A DNA stretch of 64,000 nucleotides. Origin: Thermaerobacter subterraneus DSM 13965. Lineage in GTDB: Bacteria > Bacillota > Sulfobacillia > Thermaerobacterales > Thermaerobacteraceae. This document shows, piece after piece, positions 8,976 to 18,391 of the stretch. A program made the translations under genes and the position numbers. Within the stretch, counting starts at the first letter, position 1, and every line of letters begins with the position of its first letter. Where the stretch lies: NCBI RefSeq assembly GCF_000183545.2, contig NZ_JH976535.1, positions 262,840 through 326,839 on the forward strand, given 5' to 3'. The notes below the pieces were generated by a model that had not been told where the DNA came from, ran no database searches, and was given only the letters and a program-made list of their open reading frames with translations.

Positions 8976-9047
8976 CGGGGCGTGGTGCAGGGGCAGCACG
9001 CTTGCTTTGGGAGCAAGAGGTCGGCGGTTCGAATCCGCCCGCCCCGA
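8976..9047 (+). tRNA. tRNA-Pro(TGG)
   Basis: A full cloverleaf is visible. Acceptor CGGGGCG pairs with CGCCCCG, the anticodon stem is CTTGC/GCAAG with loop TTTGGGA (anticodon TGG), and the T-arm is GGCGG-TTCGAAT-CCGCC. CCA is not encoded. It is first of a six-tRNA run. Confidence 0.95.
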
Positions 9048-9142
9048 CAACCCGGCGCCCCCCGCGCCCGGGCGTGGAAGCGGGCCCGAGCGGTCCGTAT
9101 TCCGTATGAAGAGCCGGCCCGTCACGCGACGGGATCTCACAC

Positions 9143-9213
9143 GCGGGAGTAGCTCAATGGTAGAGCGCCGGCCTTCCAAGCCGGTGACGCGGGTTCGATT
9201 CCCGTCTCCCGCT
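9143..9213 (+). tRNA. tRNA-Gly(TCC)
   Basis: Acceptor GCGGGAG pairs with CTCCCGC, the anticodon stem is CCGGC/GCCGG with loop CTTCCAA (anticodon TCC), and the T-loop is TTCGATT. CCA is not encoded. Confidence 0.95.
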
Positions 9214-9248
9214 CAGCGGGCGCGCGGCGTTCGCCGGCGCTTCCACCC

Positions 9249-9323
9249 GCGCCCGTAGCTCAGCGGAAGAGCAACCGCCTTCTAAGCGGTGGGTCGGGGG
9301 TTCAAATCCCTCCGGGCGCGCCA
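9249..9323 (+). tRNA. tRNA-Arg(TCT)
   Basis: Acceptor GCGCCCG pairs with CGGGCGC, the anticodon stem is ACCGC/GCGGT with loop CTTCTAA (anticodon TCT), and the T-loop is TTCAAAT. The 3' CCA is encoded, unlike in the preceding two genes. Confidence 0.95.
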
Positions 9324-9685
9324 GCCGGCGCGGTGCCGGGAGTGGGACGAACAGGAACGCCCGGTGGGTCCACGGGGCACGCCCGGTGTGCTATCATAGG
9401 GAAGCCGGTGGGATGCCGGGACCCGGCGCCGCGATCGGGCGGCGAGGGGCCGTGTGGCGCGGGCGCGATCGAGGCTCCGGCGCCGCTGGGCAGCCCCGGG
9501 CCCGTCCGGACGCCGGCTGGGCGCCAACCGGTCCGCTGCCGGCCGGGGCAAGCCCCCGCACGGGCCCGCAGAGCCCGGGAAGACCCCGGGAAGGCCCCCG
9601 CGACGGTCCCCCCGGAAGGCCCCCGGAACGGTTCCAAGGGTGGCCGGGGACTACCGGGGCAAGGTGAAACGGCGGTACGAAACGT
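9324..9685. other. Spacer within the tRNA cluster with a possible promoter
   Basis: No gene was found in this 362-bp spacer. An extended -10-like TGCTATCAT lies at 9389-9397 without a clear -35, and may start transcription of the tRNA-His/Gln/Lys genes. The rest is GC-rich with no recognisable structure. Confidence 0.4.
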
Positions 9686-9760
9686 GGTGGCTGTAGCTCA
9701 GCTGGTTAGAGCGCCAGGTTGTGGCCCTGGAGGTCGGGGGTTCGAATCCCCTCAGTCACC
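9686..9760 (+). tRNA. tRNA-His(GTG)
   Basis: Acceptor GTGGCTG pairs with CAGTCAC (one G-U pair), and the anticodon stem is CCAGG/CCTGG with loop TTGTGGC (anticodon GTG). The base before the acceptor is G and the discriminator is C, giving the G-1:C73 pair diagnostic of tRNA-His. Confidence 0.95.
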
Positions 9761-9822
9761 CAGCGCGGCGGCTCCGAGCCGAACAGGCTTCGAGCCGCCC
9801 ATTGGCCTTATGCCGGTCTCGG

Positions 9823-9893
9823 TGGGGCGTAGCCAAGCGGCAAGGCAGGGGACTTTGGATCCTCGATCGCAGGTTCGAATCCTGCCGCCCCAG
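9823..9893 (+). tRNA. tRNA-Gln(TTG)
   Basis: Acceptor TGGGGCG pairs with CGCCCCA (the weak first pair is typical of tRNA-Gln). The anticodon stem is GGGGA/TCCTC with loop CTTTGGA (anticodon TTG), and the T-arm is GCAGG-TTCGAAT-CCTGC. Confidence 0.93.
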
Positions 9894-9901
9894 CACAAGA
9901 G

Positions 9902-9974
9902 GGGCCATTAGCTCAACTGGCAGAGCACCCGGCTTTTAACCGGGGTGTTGGGGGTTCGACTCCCTCATGGCCCA
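9902..9974 (+). tRNA. tRNA-Lys(TTT)
   Basis: Acceptor GGGCCAT pairs with ATGGCCC, the anticodon stem is CCCGG/CCGGG with loop CTTTTAA (anticodon TTT), and the T-loop is TTCGACT. It is the last gene of the cluster and faces the minus-strand permease, whose stop is only 26 nt away. Confidence 0.95.
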
Positions 9975-9999
9975 CCCCCGCAGGGCTCGCCCGGAGGTG

Positions 10000-11707
10000 T
10001 CATCCGGCGGGCCCTTCGTCTTTGTGCCCGCGGTGGCCAGGGTTGCGGGACCGGCCTGGCTGCTGCCCCTGGCGGGCTGCTCCCAGCCCGCCGGCCGCCG
10101 GGGGCACCGGGGGCCGGGGCGGCGTCCTGCCGGTGGCGGGTTCGCCCGGGGTGAGTTCGGGGGCCACCTCCCACCCCAGGGCGGGTGCAGGGACAGGTTC
10201 GGGACGGTCCGGCGCCTGCAGGGGCGTCCTCGCCGGATCCGGCGGGAGCCGCCGGGAGGAAGGAGCACGGTGGGGAGCGGGGGCGGCAGGGGCCGCGGGG
10301 GCCTGCTCGGCCCGGGCCGGGGCTGACTGACCGGGAGTAGGGGCCACTGCCGGCGTCCGCAGGCGCCTCCGCGCCCGCCAGGCGTAGATCCCTGAGACCA
10401 GAGCGGTCATGGCCAGACCCGCCCCCAGCCCGGCGCCCTGGCCCGGTACCAGGGGCATGCCCGCCAGCACCGCTGCCACGACGGCCAGGACCAGGGCGTT
10501 GCTCCAGGGGAATCCAGGCACCAGGGTGGGCCGGGACCCGGCGGCCCGGCCGCCGGCGGCGTGGAGCCGGGCCTGTGCCGCCCGGAGCCGCCAGTGGGCG
10601 GCCACGATGCCGGCGTACACCAGCAGCAGGGCGAAGCCGCCCGCGCTGACCAGGAAGAGGTACACCTGCCGCGGCACCAGGTAGCCCAGGGCCACCCCGG
10701 CCAGCATCACCGCACCGGAGAACAGGATCCCGCGGCGCGGGACGGGGCTACGGTCCACCAGCCAGGGCGGCCCCATGCCGTCTTCGGCCAGGGAGCGCAC
10801 CACCCGGCCCAGGCTGAACATCACCGCCAGCATGGTCGACAGGATGGCCGTCACCAGGACCCCGTTGACCGCGCGGGCGGCGGTCCCCAGCCCGTGGGCG
10901 GCCAGGGCCGCCACCAGGGGGCTGGCGGAAACGCTCACGCTGCGGGCGGGGATCAGGGCCAAGAGCACCCCCACGGCCAGCACGTACAGCCCGGCCAGCA
11001 CCACAGCCGTCCACCGCGCCGCCCGGACCACGGTCCGCCGGGGATCCCGGGCCGAGGGGGGCCGCCAGCCCGATGATCTCCGTCCCGGCGTAGGTGAACA
11101 TCACCACCAGCATGGCCCCCAGCAGCCCGCGCCAGCCTGCGGCCTGCCAGGGCTCGCGCGCCAGGGCGCCCAGCCCCACCGGGGCCTTGCCGGGCCAGAG
11201 CCCCGCGATCAGGCTCAGGGCCACCAGGACGAACCCCGCCACCGCCAGCACCTTGACGCCGGCCAGCGCGCCTTCCAGCCGGGCCAGCTGGCGCGCGCCC
11301 AGCAGGTTCAACCCCGTTACCACCAGCACGATCAGGGTCGCCAGCACGGGACCGGACAGGCCGGGCCACCACGCCCGCAGGAACACGGCCGCCGCCGTGG
11401 CCTCGCTGGACATGGCCAGGGTGAGCCCGGCCCAGTACACCCACCCCACCACGAAGCCGGCCAGGGGGCCGAAGGCGCGCTGGGCGTAGTCGCGAAAGGA
11501 TCCGGGGGCCGGGTCGTCCAGGGTGAGGTCCGCCAGCGCCATCAGGACCACGTAGACGAGGGCGCCGCCTGCGGCAAACCCCAGGAGGACGGCCGGCCCG
11601 GCGCTGCGGATGGCCACGGCGGAACCCAGGAAGAAGGCTCCCCCGATGGCACTGCCCAGGGCCAGCATGGTCAGCTGGCCGGCCGTCAGCCCCTCGCGCC
11701 TGGCCAT
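10000..11707 (-). pseudogene. APC-family amino-acid permease, frameshifted
   Basis: The gene encodes an amino acid-polyamine-organocation transporter of about 12 membrane helices, split by a frameshift. The N-terminal part begins at minus-strand ATG 11707 behind AAGGGGGAG, with TAGQLTMLALGSAIGGAFFL and later TYAGTEIIGLAA. The C-terminal part resumes in another frame as VVRAARWTAVVLAGLYVLAVG. The shift lies at a six-C run on the coding strand (plus-strand 11056-11061); with five C the protein would read continuously through LAAPSARDPRRTVVRAARW. This is either a real inactivating +1 insertion or a homopolymer sequencing error. A Pro/Ala-rich tail of about 110 residues follows the last helix. 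Substrate specificity cannot be told. Confidence 0.8.
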
Positions 11708-11936
11708 GGCGACTCCCCCTTGCGTGGCGTCGCGCGGTGCGGCACCACCAGCGGGTGGCGCGCGGCACCGCCGGGTCTTAGCATGGGAGCCGGGCAGGGG
11801 ACTCATCCCGGACAGGGACGCCACAAGGAAGGGGGCCGGCGCGGGCCAGGGCCGGCCCCCGGGGCGGTGCAGGAGCTGGCGCCGGGAGCTCATCAGGGCC
11901 CAAACTGGAAGTCATCATGGCGGTGAGGTGAGCGGG

Positions 11937-12827
11937 ATGGAGGGTCAGGGCGCCATTCCATCTCCCCAAGGCCGTCGCCGGGACGGGCAGGAGCCCGCCG
12001 CGCCGGAGCAGGACGCCACCCGGCAGAGGAGGGCCGAAACGGCCTGGACCCGGCAGCACAGGGGCGGCCCGGGCGGGGACCGTCCGGGCGGGGCCGGGCC
12101 GCTAGGGTGCGCACAGGGCGGGGCCGGATACGGCGGAACGCGGCCGGTAGGGCGTGCACAGGACGGGGACGAACCGGCTGCCCGCCTGCTCCGGGCCGGG
12201 CGGGACGGGCGGAGGGAGGAGGTGCTGGCGCTGCTGGCGGCTCAGCCTGGACTGGCCCGGGTGACGGCGGCCACCGGGATGACGCCGCTCCACCATGCCG
12301 CGCGCCACGGCTGGGCCGGCGTGGCGCAGCGGCTGCTGGACCTGGGGGCCGACCCCGATGCGGTGAACCGCTGGGGGCTGGTCCCCCTGCATTACGCCGC
12401 CCGGTACGGACACGGCGCCGTGGTGGAGCTGCTGCTGGACCGCGGCGCCCGGCCGGACGTGGCCGCAGCAGGGGGGCAGACGCCCCTGGACTGGGCCATC
12501 GTCTTCGGGCACCCGCAGGTGGCTCGCCTTCTGGTCGAGCGGGGGGCCGCCATCGGGCCCTTCGCGGCCGCGGGTCTGGGCGACGTGGTACGACTGGCCG
12601 CCTGGGTGGAGCGGGACCCGGGGTGGCTCTCGGCACGCAACGACTGGCAGGGGACGCTCCTGCACGTGGCGGCCCTGGCGGGACAGCGGGAGGCCGTGCG
12701 CTGGCTGCTCGACCGGGGCGCCGACCCGCGGGCCCGCGACGCCCGCCAGCGCACCCCCGGTGATCACGCCCGCGACCCCGTCATCCGGCGCTGGCTGGCC
12801 GTAGCGCCGCCAGAGCCGGCGGGGTGA
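11937..12827 (+). CDS. Ankyrin-repeat protein
   Basis: The C-terminal two thirds (about residues 88-280) consist of about five ankyrin repeats, a helix-turn-helix protein-interaction fold. Examples are GMTPLHHAARHGWAGVAQRLLDLG and GLVPLHYAARYGHGAVVELLLDRG (shown in part elsewhere by their TPLH and VPLHYAA cores). The first ~85 residues are Arg/Gly-rich and low in complexity. No signal peptide or catalytic domain is visible, so the partner is unknown. ATG 11937 follows GAGGTGAG and is a best guess; a start nearer the repeats is possible. The gene diverges from the permease and converges on speE, overlapping its 3' end by 47 bp. Confidence 0.75.
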   Translation: MEGQGAIPSPQGRRRDGQEPAAPEQDATRQRRAETAWTRQHRGGPGGDRPGGAGPLGCAQGGAGYGGTRPVGRAQDGDEPAARLLRAGRDGRREEVLALLAAQPGLARVTAATGMTPLHHAARHGWAGVAQRLLDLGADPDAVNRWGLVPLHYAARYGHGAVVELLLDRGARPDVAAAGGQTPLDWAIVFGHPQVARLLVERGAAIGPFAAAGLGDVVRLAAWVERDPGWLSARNDWQGTLLHVAALAGQREAVRWLLDRGADPRARDARQRTPGDHARDPVIRRWLAVAPPEPAG

Positions 12828-13668
12828 CGAAAGCCGCCCGGTGCACCTCCGGAGTGTACCACCGGGTCCCCTGCGGGGCGCCGCGCACCGGCCCGGCGCC
12901 CGGGTCCGTCCCGCGCGCTCCCCAGACGAAGGCCTGCAGGCCGATGAGGTACGCAATGGAAGGGCAATAGTACACCCCGCTGTCGGGGAACACCGTGGCC
13001 AGCCGACCGGTGATGGTGGTCAGGGCCTCCCGGTGGATGAAGGGAGAGAGGGCCTGCTGGACCAGCAGGCCGCCTTCGGCCAGGGCCCGGTAAGCCAGCC
13101 GGTAGAAGGTCTCACCGTACAGGGTGTCGGCCGGCGTGCCCGGGTCGCTGCAGTCGACCAGGATGGCGTCGTAGCGGCCCGGCTCGGCCTTCTGGAGGAA
13201 CGCGAAGCCGTCGGCGTAGTGGATCTGCAGGCGCGGGTCCGACCAGGCGGTGCCGCCCACCTGGGGGAGCCACTGGCGGCAGACCCGGACCACCGCTTCA
13301 TCGAGCTCCACCATGTCGATGGCCTCCACCTCGGGCCAGCGGCTTACCTCCCGCAAGGTGCCGCCGTCACCGCCGCCGATGATCAGGACCCGGCGCGCCC
13401 GGGGCAGCGACGCCAGGGGCACGTGAACCAGCATCTCGTGGTAGATGAACTCGTCCAGCTCGGCCACCTGCAGGATCCGGTCGAGGAAGAGGGCCCGCCC
13501 GAATCCCTCCAGCTCCGCCACCACGATGTCCTGGTAGGGGGAACGCTCGTGGTGGAGCAGGCGCTGCAGGCGCCACCGGACCTGAAAGCCCACCGTCTGG
13601 TTCTCCACGAGCCAGCCCGATTCGGGGTCCACCTGCCAGCCGGCCTGGGTGAGCTCGTTGACTCCCAC
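12781..13668 (-). CDS. speE: Spermidine synthase (polyamine aminopropyltransferase)
   Basis: SpeE transfers an aminopropyl group from decarboxylated S-adenosylmethionine to putrescine. In thermophiles related enzymes also make longer polyamines. The 295-residue product contains the family landmarks SPYQDIVVAE, the SAM-binding loop LIIGGGDGGTLREV, DMVELDEAVV, and the catalytic loop ILVDCSDPGTPADTLYGETFY with the proton-accepting Asp. GTG 13668 is chosen because AAAGGAG lies 11 nt upstream on the minus strand and homology begins about 10 residues later. The 3' end overlaps the convergent ankyrin gene. decarboxylase partners (speD/speH) are not in the window. Confidence 0.92.
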   Translation of the reverse strand: MGVNELTQAGWQVDPESGWLVENQTVGFQVRWRLQRLLHHERSPYQDIVVAELEGFGRALFLDRILQVAELDEFIYHEMLVHVPLASLPRARRVLIIGGGDGGTLREVSRWPEVEAIDMVELDEAVVRVCRQWLPQVGGTAWSDPRLQIHYADGFAFLQKAEPGRYDAILVDCSDPGTPADTLYGETFYRLAYRALAEGGLLVQQALSPFIHREALTTITGRLATVFPDSGVYYCPSIAYLIGLQAFVWGARGTDPGAGPVRGAPQGTRWYTPEVHRAAFVTPPALAALRPASAG

Positions 13669-13893
13669 TCTGCCGTCCACTCCTTTGCCCTGAGGGTTGT
13701 TGCGATCGAGGTCAGGTTCGTGCGGTGCCGTCGGCCGGGTTCCGCCCCGGGCCGGCGCAGCTGCGGCCCGCAGCGCGCGGCCGGGAAGCGGCCCTGCAAT
13801 CCAACACTTTGCCACTTTGCCACGGGCTATGGGAACCCTCCCGGCCGCCGCCGGTTGCCGGGCGGCAGCGCCGCCCACGGCCCCGTTGCGGCG

Positions 13894-13923
13894 TGGACAC
13901 TCGCCGGACCGGGATGCTAAAAT
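13894..13923 (+). promoter_or_regulatory. Promoter of tRNA-Leu
   Basis: TGGACA (13894-13899), 18 bp, then TAAAAT (13918-13923) preceded by TGC, giving an extended -10. Initiation would fall about 25 nt before the tRNA-Leu acceptor stem. Confidence 0.6.
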
Positions 13924-13956
13924 GAGCCTTGCTGCGATCCCGGATCCCGCTGGCAG

Positions 13957-14038
13957 GCGGGCGTGGCGGAACGGCAGACGCGCCAGACTTAGGATCTGGT
14001 GGGTTCGTCCCGTGGGAGTTCGAGTCTCCCCGCCCGCA
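13957..14038 (+). tRNA. tRNA-Leu(TAG)
   Basis: Acceptor GCGGGCG pairs with CGCCCGC, the anticodon stem is CCAGA/TCTGG with loop CTTAGGA (anticodon TAG), and a long variable arm marks this as a class II tRNA. The T-arm is GGGAG-TTCGAGT-CTCCC. CCA is not encoded. Confidence 0.95.
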
Positions 14039-14202
14039 CAGGGACGGCCATCCCGGCCGAGGCCGGCAGGTCCGGCCGGCCGCCCCGCGACCTGGCACCG
14101 GCTGCTTGAGCCGGCTTGAAGATGCAGGGGCTCAGCCGGGTTCAGGGCGCTGCGCCTGCCCGGGGCAGCCCGGCGGGTCGGGGTGCAGCCGGCGGGTTCG
14201 GG

Positions 14203-14231
14203 TTGCGCCGTTACGGATTTTGTGCTATCGT
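14203..14231 (+). promoter_or_regulatory. Promoter of tRNA-Gly(GCC)
   Basis: TTGCGC (14203-14208), 17 bp, then TATCGT (14226-14231) with an upstream TGC. It lies in a local AT-richer patch about 85 nt before the tRNA. Confidence 0.55.
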
Positions 14232-14317
14232 CAAGTGCTGTCAGGCGGCCCGAAGCCGTCCACACCAGGCCGGCTCAAGCGCTTCGCCAAGCAGCCGCGG
14301 TTCATTCGAGACAGCGT

Positions 14318-14392
14318 GCGGGAGTAGCTCAGGGGTAGAGCGTCTGCTTGCCATGCAGAAGGCCGCGGGTTCGAATCCCGTCTCCCGCTCCA
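14318..14392 (+). tRNA. tRNA-Gly(GCC)
   Basis: Acceptor GCGGGAG pairs with CTCCCGC, the anticodon stem is TCTGC/GCAGA with loop TTGCCAT (anticodon GCC), the T-arm is GCGGG-TTCGAAT-CCCGT, and CCA is encoded. Confidence 0.95.
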
Positions 14393-14781
14393 CGGTGGCG
14401 CCCTCGGGCGCCGGGTCGCATCCCGGTGCCGAAGGGCGCCATCTGCGCATGAAGCCGGAGGGCGCTTGCGCCAAGGGTTCACCGTGACGACCCGCGTTCC
14501 CAGGAACCGGCCTGGCCCGTGCCGCCCCGCCGCGGCCCGGGCCCGTCCGTTGAAATGCAGGTCACGGGCCCCGGTGACGCAGGTGCACGGAAGAGGCCAC
14601 GCGTCGCGGGCACGGGCAGAGGGCAGGCGCCGGTGCCATGCCTTGGCCGGTCGTCCCCTGGTATGCTAAACTTTTCGGGTCCTGCGGATCGGATCCTGCT
14701 CTGGCATGCAGCATGCGTGCAGTACGGCGAGGGCTTGCTCCTGTTGCTTGCGCCGGGGCGAGCCGGGGAGGATGGGCTGAT
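14393..14781. other. Intergenic region upstream of tig, possible promoter
   Basis: No gene was found. An extended -10-like TGGTATGCT at 14659-14667 could drive tig, leaving a leader of about 110 nt; no clear -35 was seen. The remainder is GC-rich without obvious repeats. Confidence 0.4.
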
Positions 14782-16263
14782 TTGAAGGCGACCGTGGAAA
14801 AGATCGAAAATCGCCGGGCGACCCTCACCGTGGAGGTCGAGCCGGAGGCGGTGGCCCGGGCCCTGGACCATGCCTACCGCCATCTGGTCCGGCGGGTCCA
14901 GATCCCGGGTTTTCGCAAGGGCCGCGCGCCCCGGTTCCTGGTGGAGCGGCATCTGGGCAAGGCGGCCCTCTTCGAGGAAGCCCTGGATCACCTCCTGCCC
15001 GAGGCCTACAGCCGGGCCGTGGCGGAAACGGGCATCGAACCCATCGACCGGCCCCAGCTCAACATCGAAACCTTTAGTGAAGAGCAGGGACTGCGCTTCA
15101 CCGCCGAGGTGGAGGTGAAGCCTGAGGTCGACCTGGGCGACTACCGGTCCCTGCGGGTCGAAGTGCCGGTGGCCACCGTCACCGAGGAGGACGTCCAGCG
15201 GGAACTGGAGCGCTGGCGCGAGCTGCGGGCGACCCTAGAACCTGCCGGCGAGGATGCGGTCGCCGAGAAGGGCATGGTGGCGGTCCTGGACCTGGAGGGA
15301 ACCCTGGACGGCCAGCCCATTCCCAACGGCCAGGCCGAGGATTATGCCGTCGAGCTGGGCGCCGGCCGCCTGCTGGACGGCGTGGAAGAGCAGATCCTGG
15401 GCATGCGCCCCGGCGAGGAGAAGGAGGTTCCGGTGACCTTCCCCGCCGACCACCCCGGGGAGTCCCTGCGCGGCAAGACGGCCACCTTCCACATTCGCCT
15501 GAAGGAGCTCAAGCGCAAGGTGCTGCCGCCGCTGGACGACGAGTTCGCCCAGGAGGTGGCGGGACTTTCCAGCCTGCAGGAGTTGCGCGCCCAGGTCGAG
15601 AAAGAACTGACCCGAATTGCCGAGGAGCAAGCCCGGGCGGACCTGCGCCGGCAAGTGGTGCAGAAGGTGGTGGAAGGGGCTCGCCTGGAGGTACCGGAAA
15701 CGCTGGTGCGCCGCCAGGTGGAGGATCGCATCAACAGCCTGGAGAACCGGCTGCGCCGCCAGGGCGACAGCCTGGAATCGTACCTGCAGGCGACCAACCA
15801 GACCCGCGAGCAACTGGCCGAATCCCTGCGGCCGCAGGCCGTGGAAGACGTCCGCACCGACCTGGTGCTGGATGCCGTGGCCAAGGCGGAGGGGATCGAG
15901 GCGACCGACGCCGAGATCGAAGCGGAACTGCGCAGCCTGGCTGCGGCCATGGGCCAGCCCTATCAGCGGGTGCGCCAGCAATTCACCCGTAGCGGCCTGG
16001 TCCTGGACGTGGCGGAGAACATCCGGCGGCGCAAGACCATCGACTGGCTGGTGGAACGGGCCACGGGCCAGGCGGCGGGGACGGCGGCCGCCGGCGGCGA
16101 GGCCGCTGGAGGGCGGCCCGCGCAGGCCGCTGCCACCGAAGCTGCGGTGGCGGGGGCTCCCGCCGGTCCCGGGCGGCAGGGCCAAGAAGGGCCGGTCGCA
16201 GAAGGCGCCGAGGCGCCGGACGCGCCGGAGGCGCCCGGCGCATCGACCGGGACCACGGAATGA
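14782..16263 (+). CDS. tig: Trigger factor, ribosome-associated chaperone and prolyl isomerase
   Basis: Trigger factor docks at the ribosomal exit tunnel (L23) and shields nascent chains. The product is 493 residues against about 430 normally. It has the N-terminal ribosome-binding domain with the signature GFRKGRAP (about residue 43), a central FKBP-type isomerase domain (about 150-245), and a helical C-terminal chaperone domain. The last ~60 residues are an Ala/Gly/Glu/Pro-rich extension not expected in the family. The start is TTG 14782, 10 nt after GGGGAGG and placing MKATVEKIE at the N terminus as in homologues; the frame is open further upstream. tig followed by clpP and clpX is the classic order. 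Confidence 0.95.
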   Translation: MKATVEKIENRRATLTVEVEPEAVARALDHAYRHLVRRVQIPGFRKGRAPRFLVERHLGKAALFEEALDHLLPEAYSRAVAETGIEPIDRPQLNIETFSEEQGLRFTAEVEVKPEVDLGDYRSLRVEVPVATVTEEDVQRELERWRELRATLEPAGEDAVAEKGMVAVLDLEGTLDGQPIPNGQAEDYAVELGAGRLLDGVEEQILGMRPGEEKEVPVTFPADHPGESLRGKTATFHIRLKELKRKVLPPLDDEFAQEVAGLSSLQELRAQVEKELTRIAEEQARADLRRQVVQKVVEGARLEVPETLVRRQVEDRINSLENRLRRQGDSLESYLQATNQTREQLAESLRPQAVEDVRTDLVLDAVAKAEGIEATDAEIEAELRSLAAAMGQPYQRVRQQFTRSGLVLDVAENIRRRKTIDWLVERATGQAAGTAAAGGEAAGGRPAQAAATEAAVAGAPAGPGRQGQEGPVAEGAEAPDAPEAPGASTGTTE

Positions 16264-16376
16264 CAAACTGCAAGGGTGTGACGGAAAGCCGGCCGCAGGG
16301 ACCGGGCGTACCGCCGGAAGGTCCCGGGCCGGTTCGGATTCCCTGACAGGTGCAGGCGGCCGGAGAATCGGGCCAA

Positions 16377-16382
16377 TATAAT
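16377..16382 (+). promoter_or_regulatory. Candidate -10 element for clpP
   Basis: A perfect TATAAT in a small AT-rich patch about 125 nt before clpP. The -35 region is weak: CTGACA at 16343 is too far away (28 bp). Heat-shock operators of the CIRCE type were not seen. Confidence 0.45.
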
Positions 16383-16507
16383 AGACACCGAAGCCGCGCC
16401 TCCGGGCGGCCGGTTCGACCCTCTGGGGGGTCCGGCCGGGCCGGAGACCGGCCGGCCCCCTGCGGGTGCGCCGCCGGCTTCGGTGGGCGAGGGCGAGGTG
16501 GGCTGGA

Positions 16508-17107
16508 ATGAACCTGGTTCCGTACGTCATCGAGCAGACCAACCGGGGCGAGCGGGCCTACGACATCTACTCGCGGCTTTTGAAGGACCGCATCGTCTTC
16601 ATCGGCACCCCCATCGACGACGTGGTGGCCAACTCGGTGATCGCCCAGCTGCTGTTCCTCCAGACCGACGATCCCGACCGGGACATCTCGATCTACATCA
16701 ACAGCCCCGGCGGAAGCGTCGACTCGGGGTTGGCCATCTACGACACGATGCAGCACATCAAGCCCGACGTCGCCACCTACTGCGTGGGCCTGGCGGCCAG
16801 CATGGGGGCGATCCTCCTGGCCGGCGGGACCAAGGGCAAGCGCTACGCCCTGCCCCACTCCCGTATCATGATCCACCAGCCCCACTCCCAGGTCGGCGGC
16901 ACGGCGGCGGACGTCAAGATCTACGCCGATCAACTGCTCAAGCTGCGCCAGGTGGCCAACGAGATCCTGGCCAAGCACACCGGCCAGCCGCTGGAGCGCA
17001 TCGAGCGGGACACCGAGCGGGACTTCTTCATGACCGCGGAGGAGGCCAAGGAGTACGGGATCATCGACCATGTCCTCGAGCCTCGGTCCAAGCGGTCGGA
17101 CGGGTAG
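16508..17107 (+). CDS. clpP: ATP-dependent Clp protease proteolytic subunit
   Basis: ClpP forms the tetradecameric serine-protease chamber used by ClpX and other Clp ATPases, and degrades ssrA-tagged proteins. The 199-residue product has the usual length. The catalytic triad is visible as Ser98 (GLAASMGA), His123 (SRIMIHQP) and Asp172 (TERDFFM), and the N-terminal axial loop is present. ATG 16508 follows GAGGTGGG at good spacing. clpX starts 24 nt downstream, so the two are almost certainly co-transcribed. Confidence 0.97.
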   Translation: MNLVPYVIEQTNRGERAYDIYSRLLKDRIVFIGTPIDDVVANSVIAQLLFLQTDDPDRDISIYINSPGGSVDSGLAIYDTMQHIKPDVATYCVGLAASMGAILLAGGTKGKRYALPHSRIMIHQPHSQVGGTAADVKIYADQLLKLRQVANEILAKHTGQPLERIERDTERDFFMTAEEAKEYGIIDHVLEPRSKRSDG

Positions 17108-17131
17108 CCACCCGGCAAGAGAGGGGTCGTC

Positions 17132-18391
17132 ATGTTCAAGTTCACCGACGAGAAGGGCCAGCTGAAGTGCTCGTTCTGCGGCAAGTACCAGGACCAGGTG
17201 AAGCGCCTGGTGGCGGGGCCGGGAGTCTACATCTGCGACGAGTGCATCGAGCTCTGCAATGACATCATCGAAGAGGAGCTCAGCGAGGAGGCCGACGTCG
17301 AGCTCAAGGACCTGCCCAAGCCGGCGGAGATCAAGGCCTTCCTGGACCAGTACGTCATTGGCCAGGAGCGGGCCAAGAAGATCCTCTCCGTGGCGGTGTA
17401 CAACCACTACAAGCGGATCCACCTGGGCGGCCGCATCGACGACGTGGAGCTCCAGAAGAGCAACATCCTGATGATCGGCCCCACGGGCTCGGGCAAGACC
17501 CTGCTGGCGCAGACCCTGGCCAAGCTGCTGAACGTGCCCTTCGCCATCGCCGACGCCACCTCCCTCACCGAGGCGGGCTACGTGGGCGAGGATGTGGAGA
17601 ACATCCTGCTGAAGCTCATCCAGGCCGCCGACTACGACATCGAGCGGGCCGAGCGCGGGATCGTCTACATCGACGAGATCGACAAGATCGCCCGGAAGGC
17701 GGAAAACCCCTCCATCACCCGGGACGTCTCGGGCGAAGGCGTCCAGCAGGCCCTGCTCAAGATCCTGGAGGGAACGGTGGCCAGCGTGCCGCCCCAGGGC
17801 GGGCGCAAGCACCCCCACCAGGAGTTCATCCAGATCGACACCACCAACATCCTCTTCATCTGCGGCGGCGCCTTCGAGGGCCTGGACAAGATCATCGCCA
17901 GCCGCATCGGGCGCCGGGTCATGGGGTTCGGCGCCGAGGTGCGCAGCAAGCAGGAGACCAACGTGGGGGACATCCTGCGCCACATCATGCCCGAAGACCT
18001 GCTGAAGTTCGGGCTCATCCCCGAGTTCGTCGGGCGCCTGCCCGTCATCGCCACCCTGGACGCCCTGGACGAGGACGCCCTGGTGCGGATCCTGACGGAG
18101 CCGAAGAACGCGCTGGTCAAGCAGTACCAGAAGCTCCTGGCGCTGGACAACGTGGAGCTGGAGTTCGAGCCCGAAGCGCTGCGGGCCATCGCCCAGGAGG
18201 CGCTGAAGCGGAACACCGGCGCCCGCGGCCTGCGGGCCATCGTGGAAGAGCTGATGCTGGACCTCATGTACGAGCTGCCCGGCCGGGACGATGTGGCCCG
18301 GGTGGTCGTCACCGAGGAGACGGTGCGGCAGCGGCGGGAACCCATCATGGTGACCCGCGAGCGCGTCAAGAAGCAGGAAGAATCGGCCTGA
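17132..18391 (+). CDS. clpX: Clp protease ATP-binding subunit ClpX
   Basis: ClpX is the hexameric AAA+ unfoldase that recognises the ssrA tag and feeds ClpP. The 419-residue product begins with a C4 zinc-binding domain (CSFCGKY and CDECIELC). Walker A is GPTGSGKT near residue 117, Walker B is [10 protein letters not shown], and the pore loop GYVGEDVE and sensor-2 region follow, with the ClpP-contacting IGF-type loop reading [10 protein letters not shown] nearby. ATG 17132 follows GAGAGGGG. No truncation or unusual insert is visible, in contrast to several neighbours. Confidence 0.97.
   Translation: MFKFTDEKGQLKCSFCGKYQDQVKRLVAGPGVYICDECIELCNDIIEEELSEEADVELKDLPKPAEIKAFLDQYVIGQERAKKILSVAVYNHYKRIHLGGRIDDVELQKSNILMIGPTGSGKTLLAQTLAKLLNVPFAIADATSLTEAGYVGEDVENILLKLIQAADYDIERAERGIVYIDEIDKIARKAENPSITRDVSGEGVQQALLKILEGTVASVPPQGGRKHPHQEFIQIDTTNILFICGGAFEGLDKIIASRIGRRVMGFGAEVRSKQETNVGDILRHIMPEDLLKFGLIPEFVGRLPVIATLDALDEDALVRILTEPKNALVKQYQKLLALDNVELEFEPEALRAIAQEALKRNTGARGLRAIVEELMLDLMYELPGRDDVARVVVTEETVRQRREPIMVTRERVKKQEESA

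Noticed and set aside
13981-14015. GGGTTCGTCC in tRNA-Leu as a ninth copy of the dispersed 11-mer
   Set aside because: It is part of the variable arm of the tRNA and does not match the full 11-mer.
14638-14781. Upstream ATG extension of tig
   Set aside because: The extra 48 residues lie across the promoter-like TATGCT and lack homology; TTG 14782 restores the family N terminus.
16343-16382. CTGACA as -35 of the clpP promoter
   Set aside because: Spacing to TATAAT is 28 bp, far outside the usual range.
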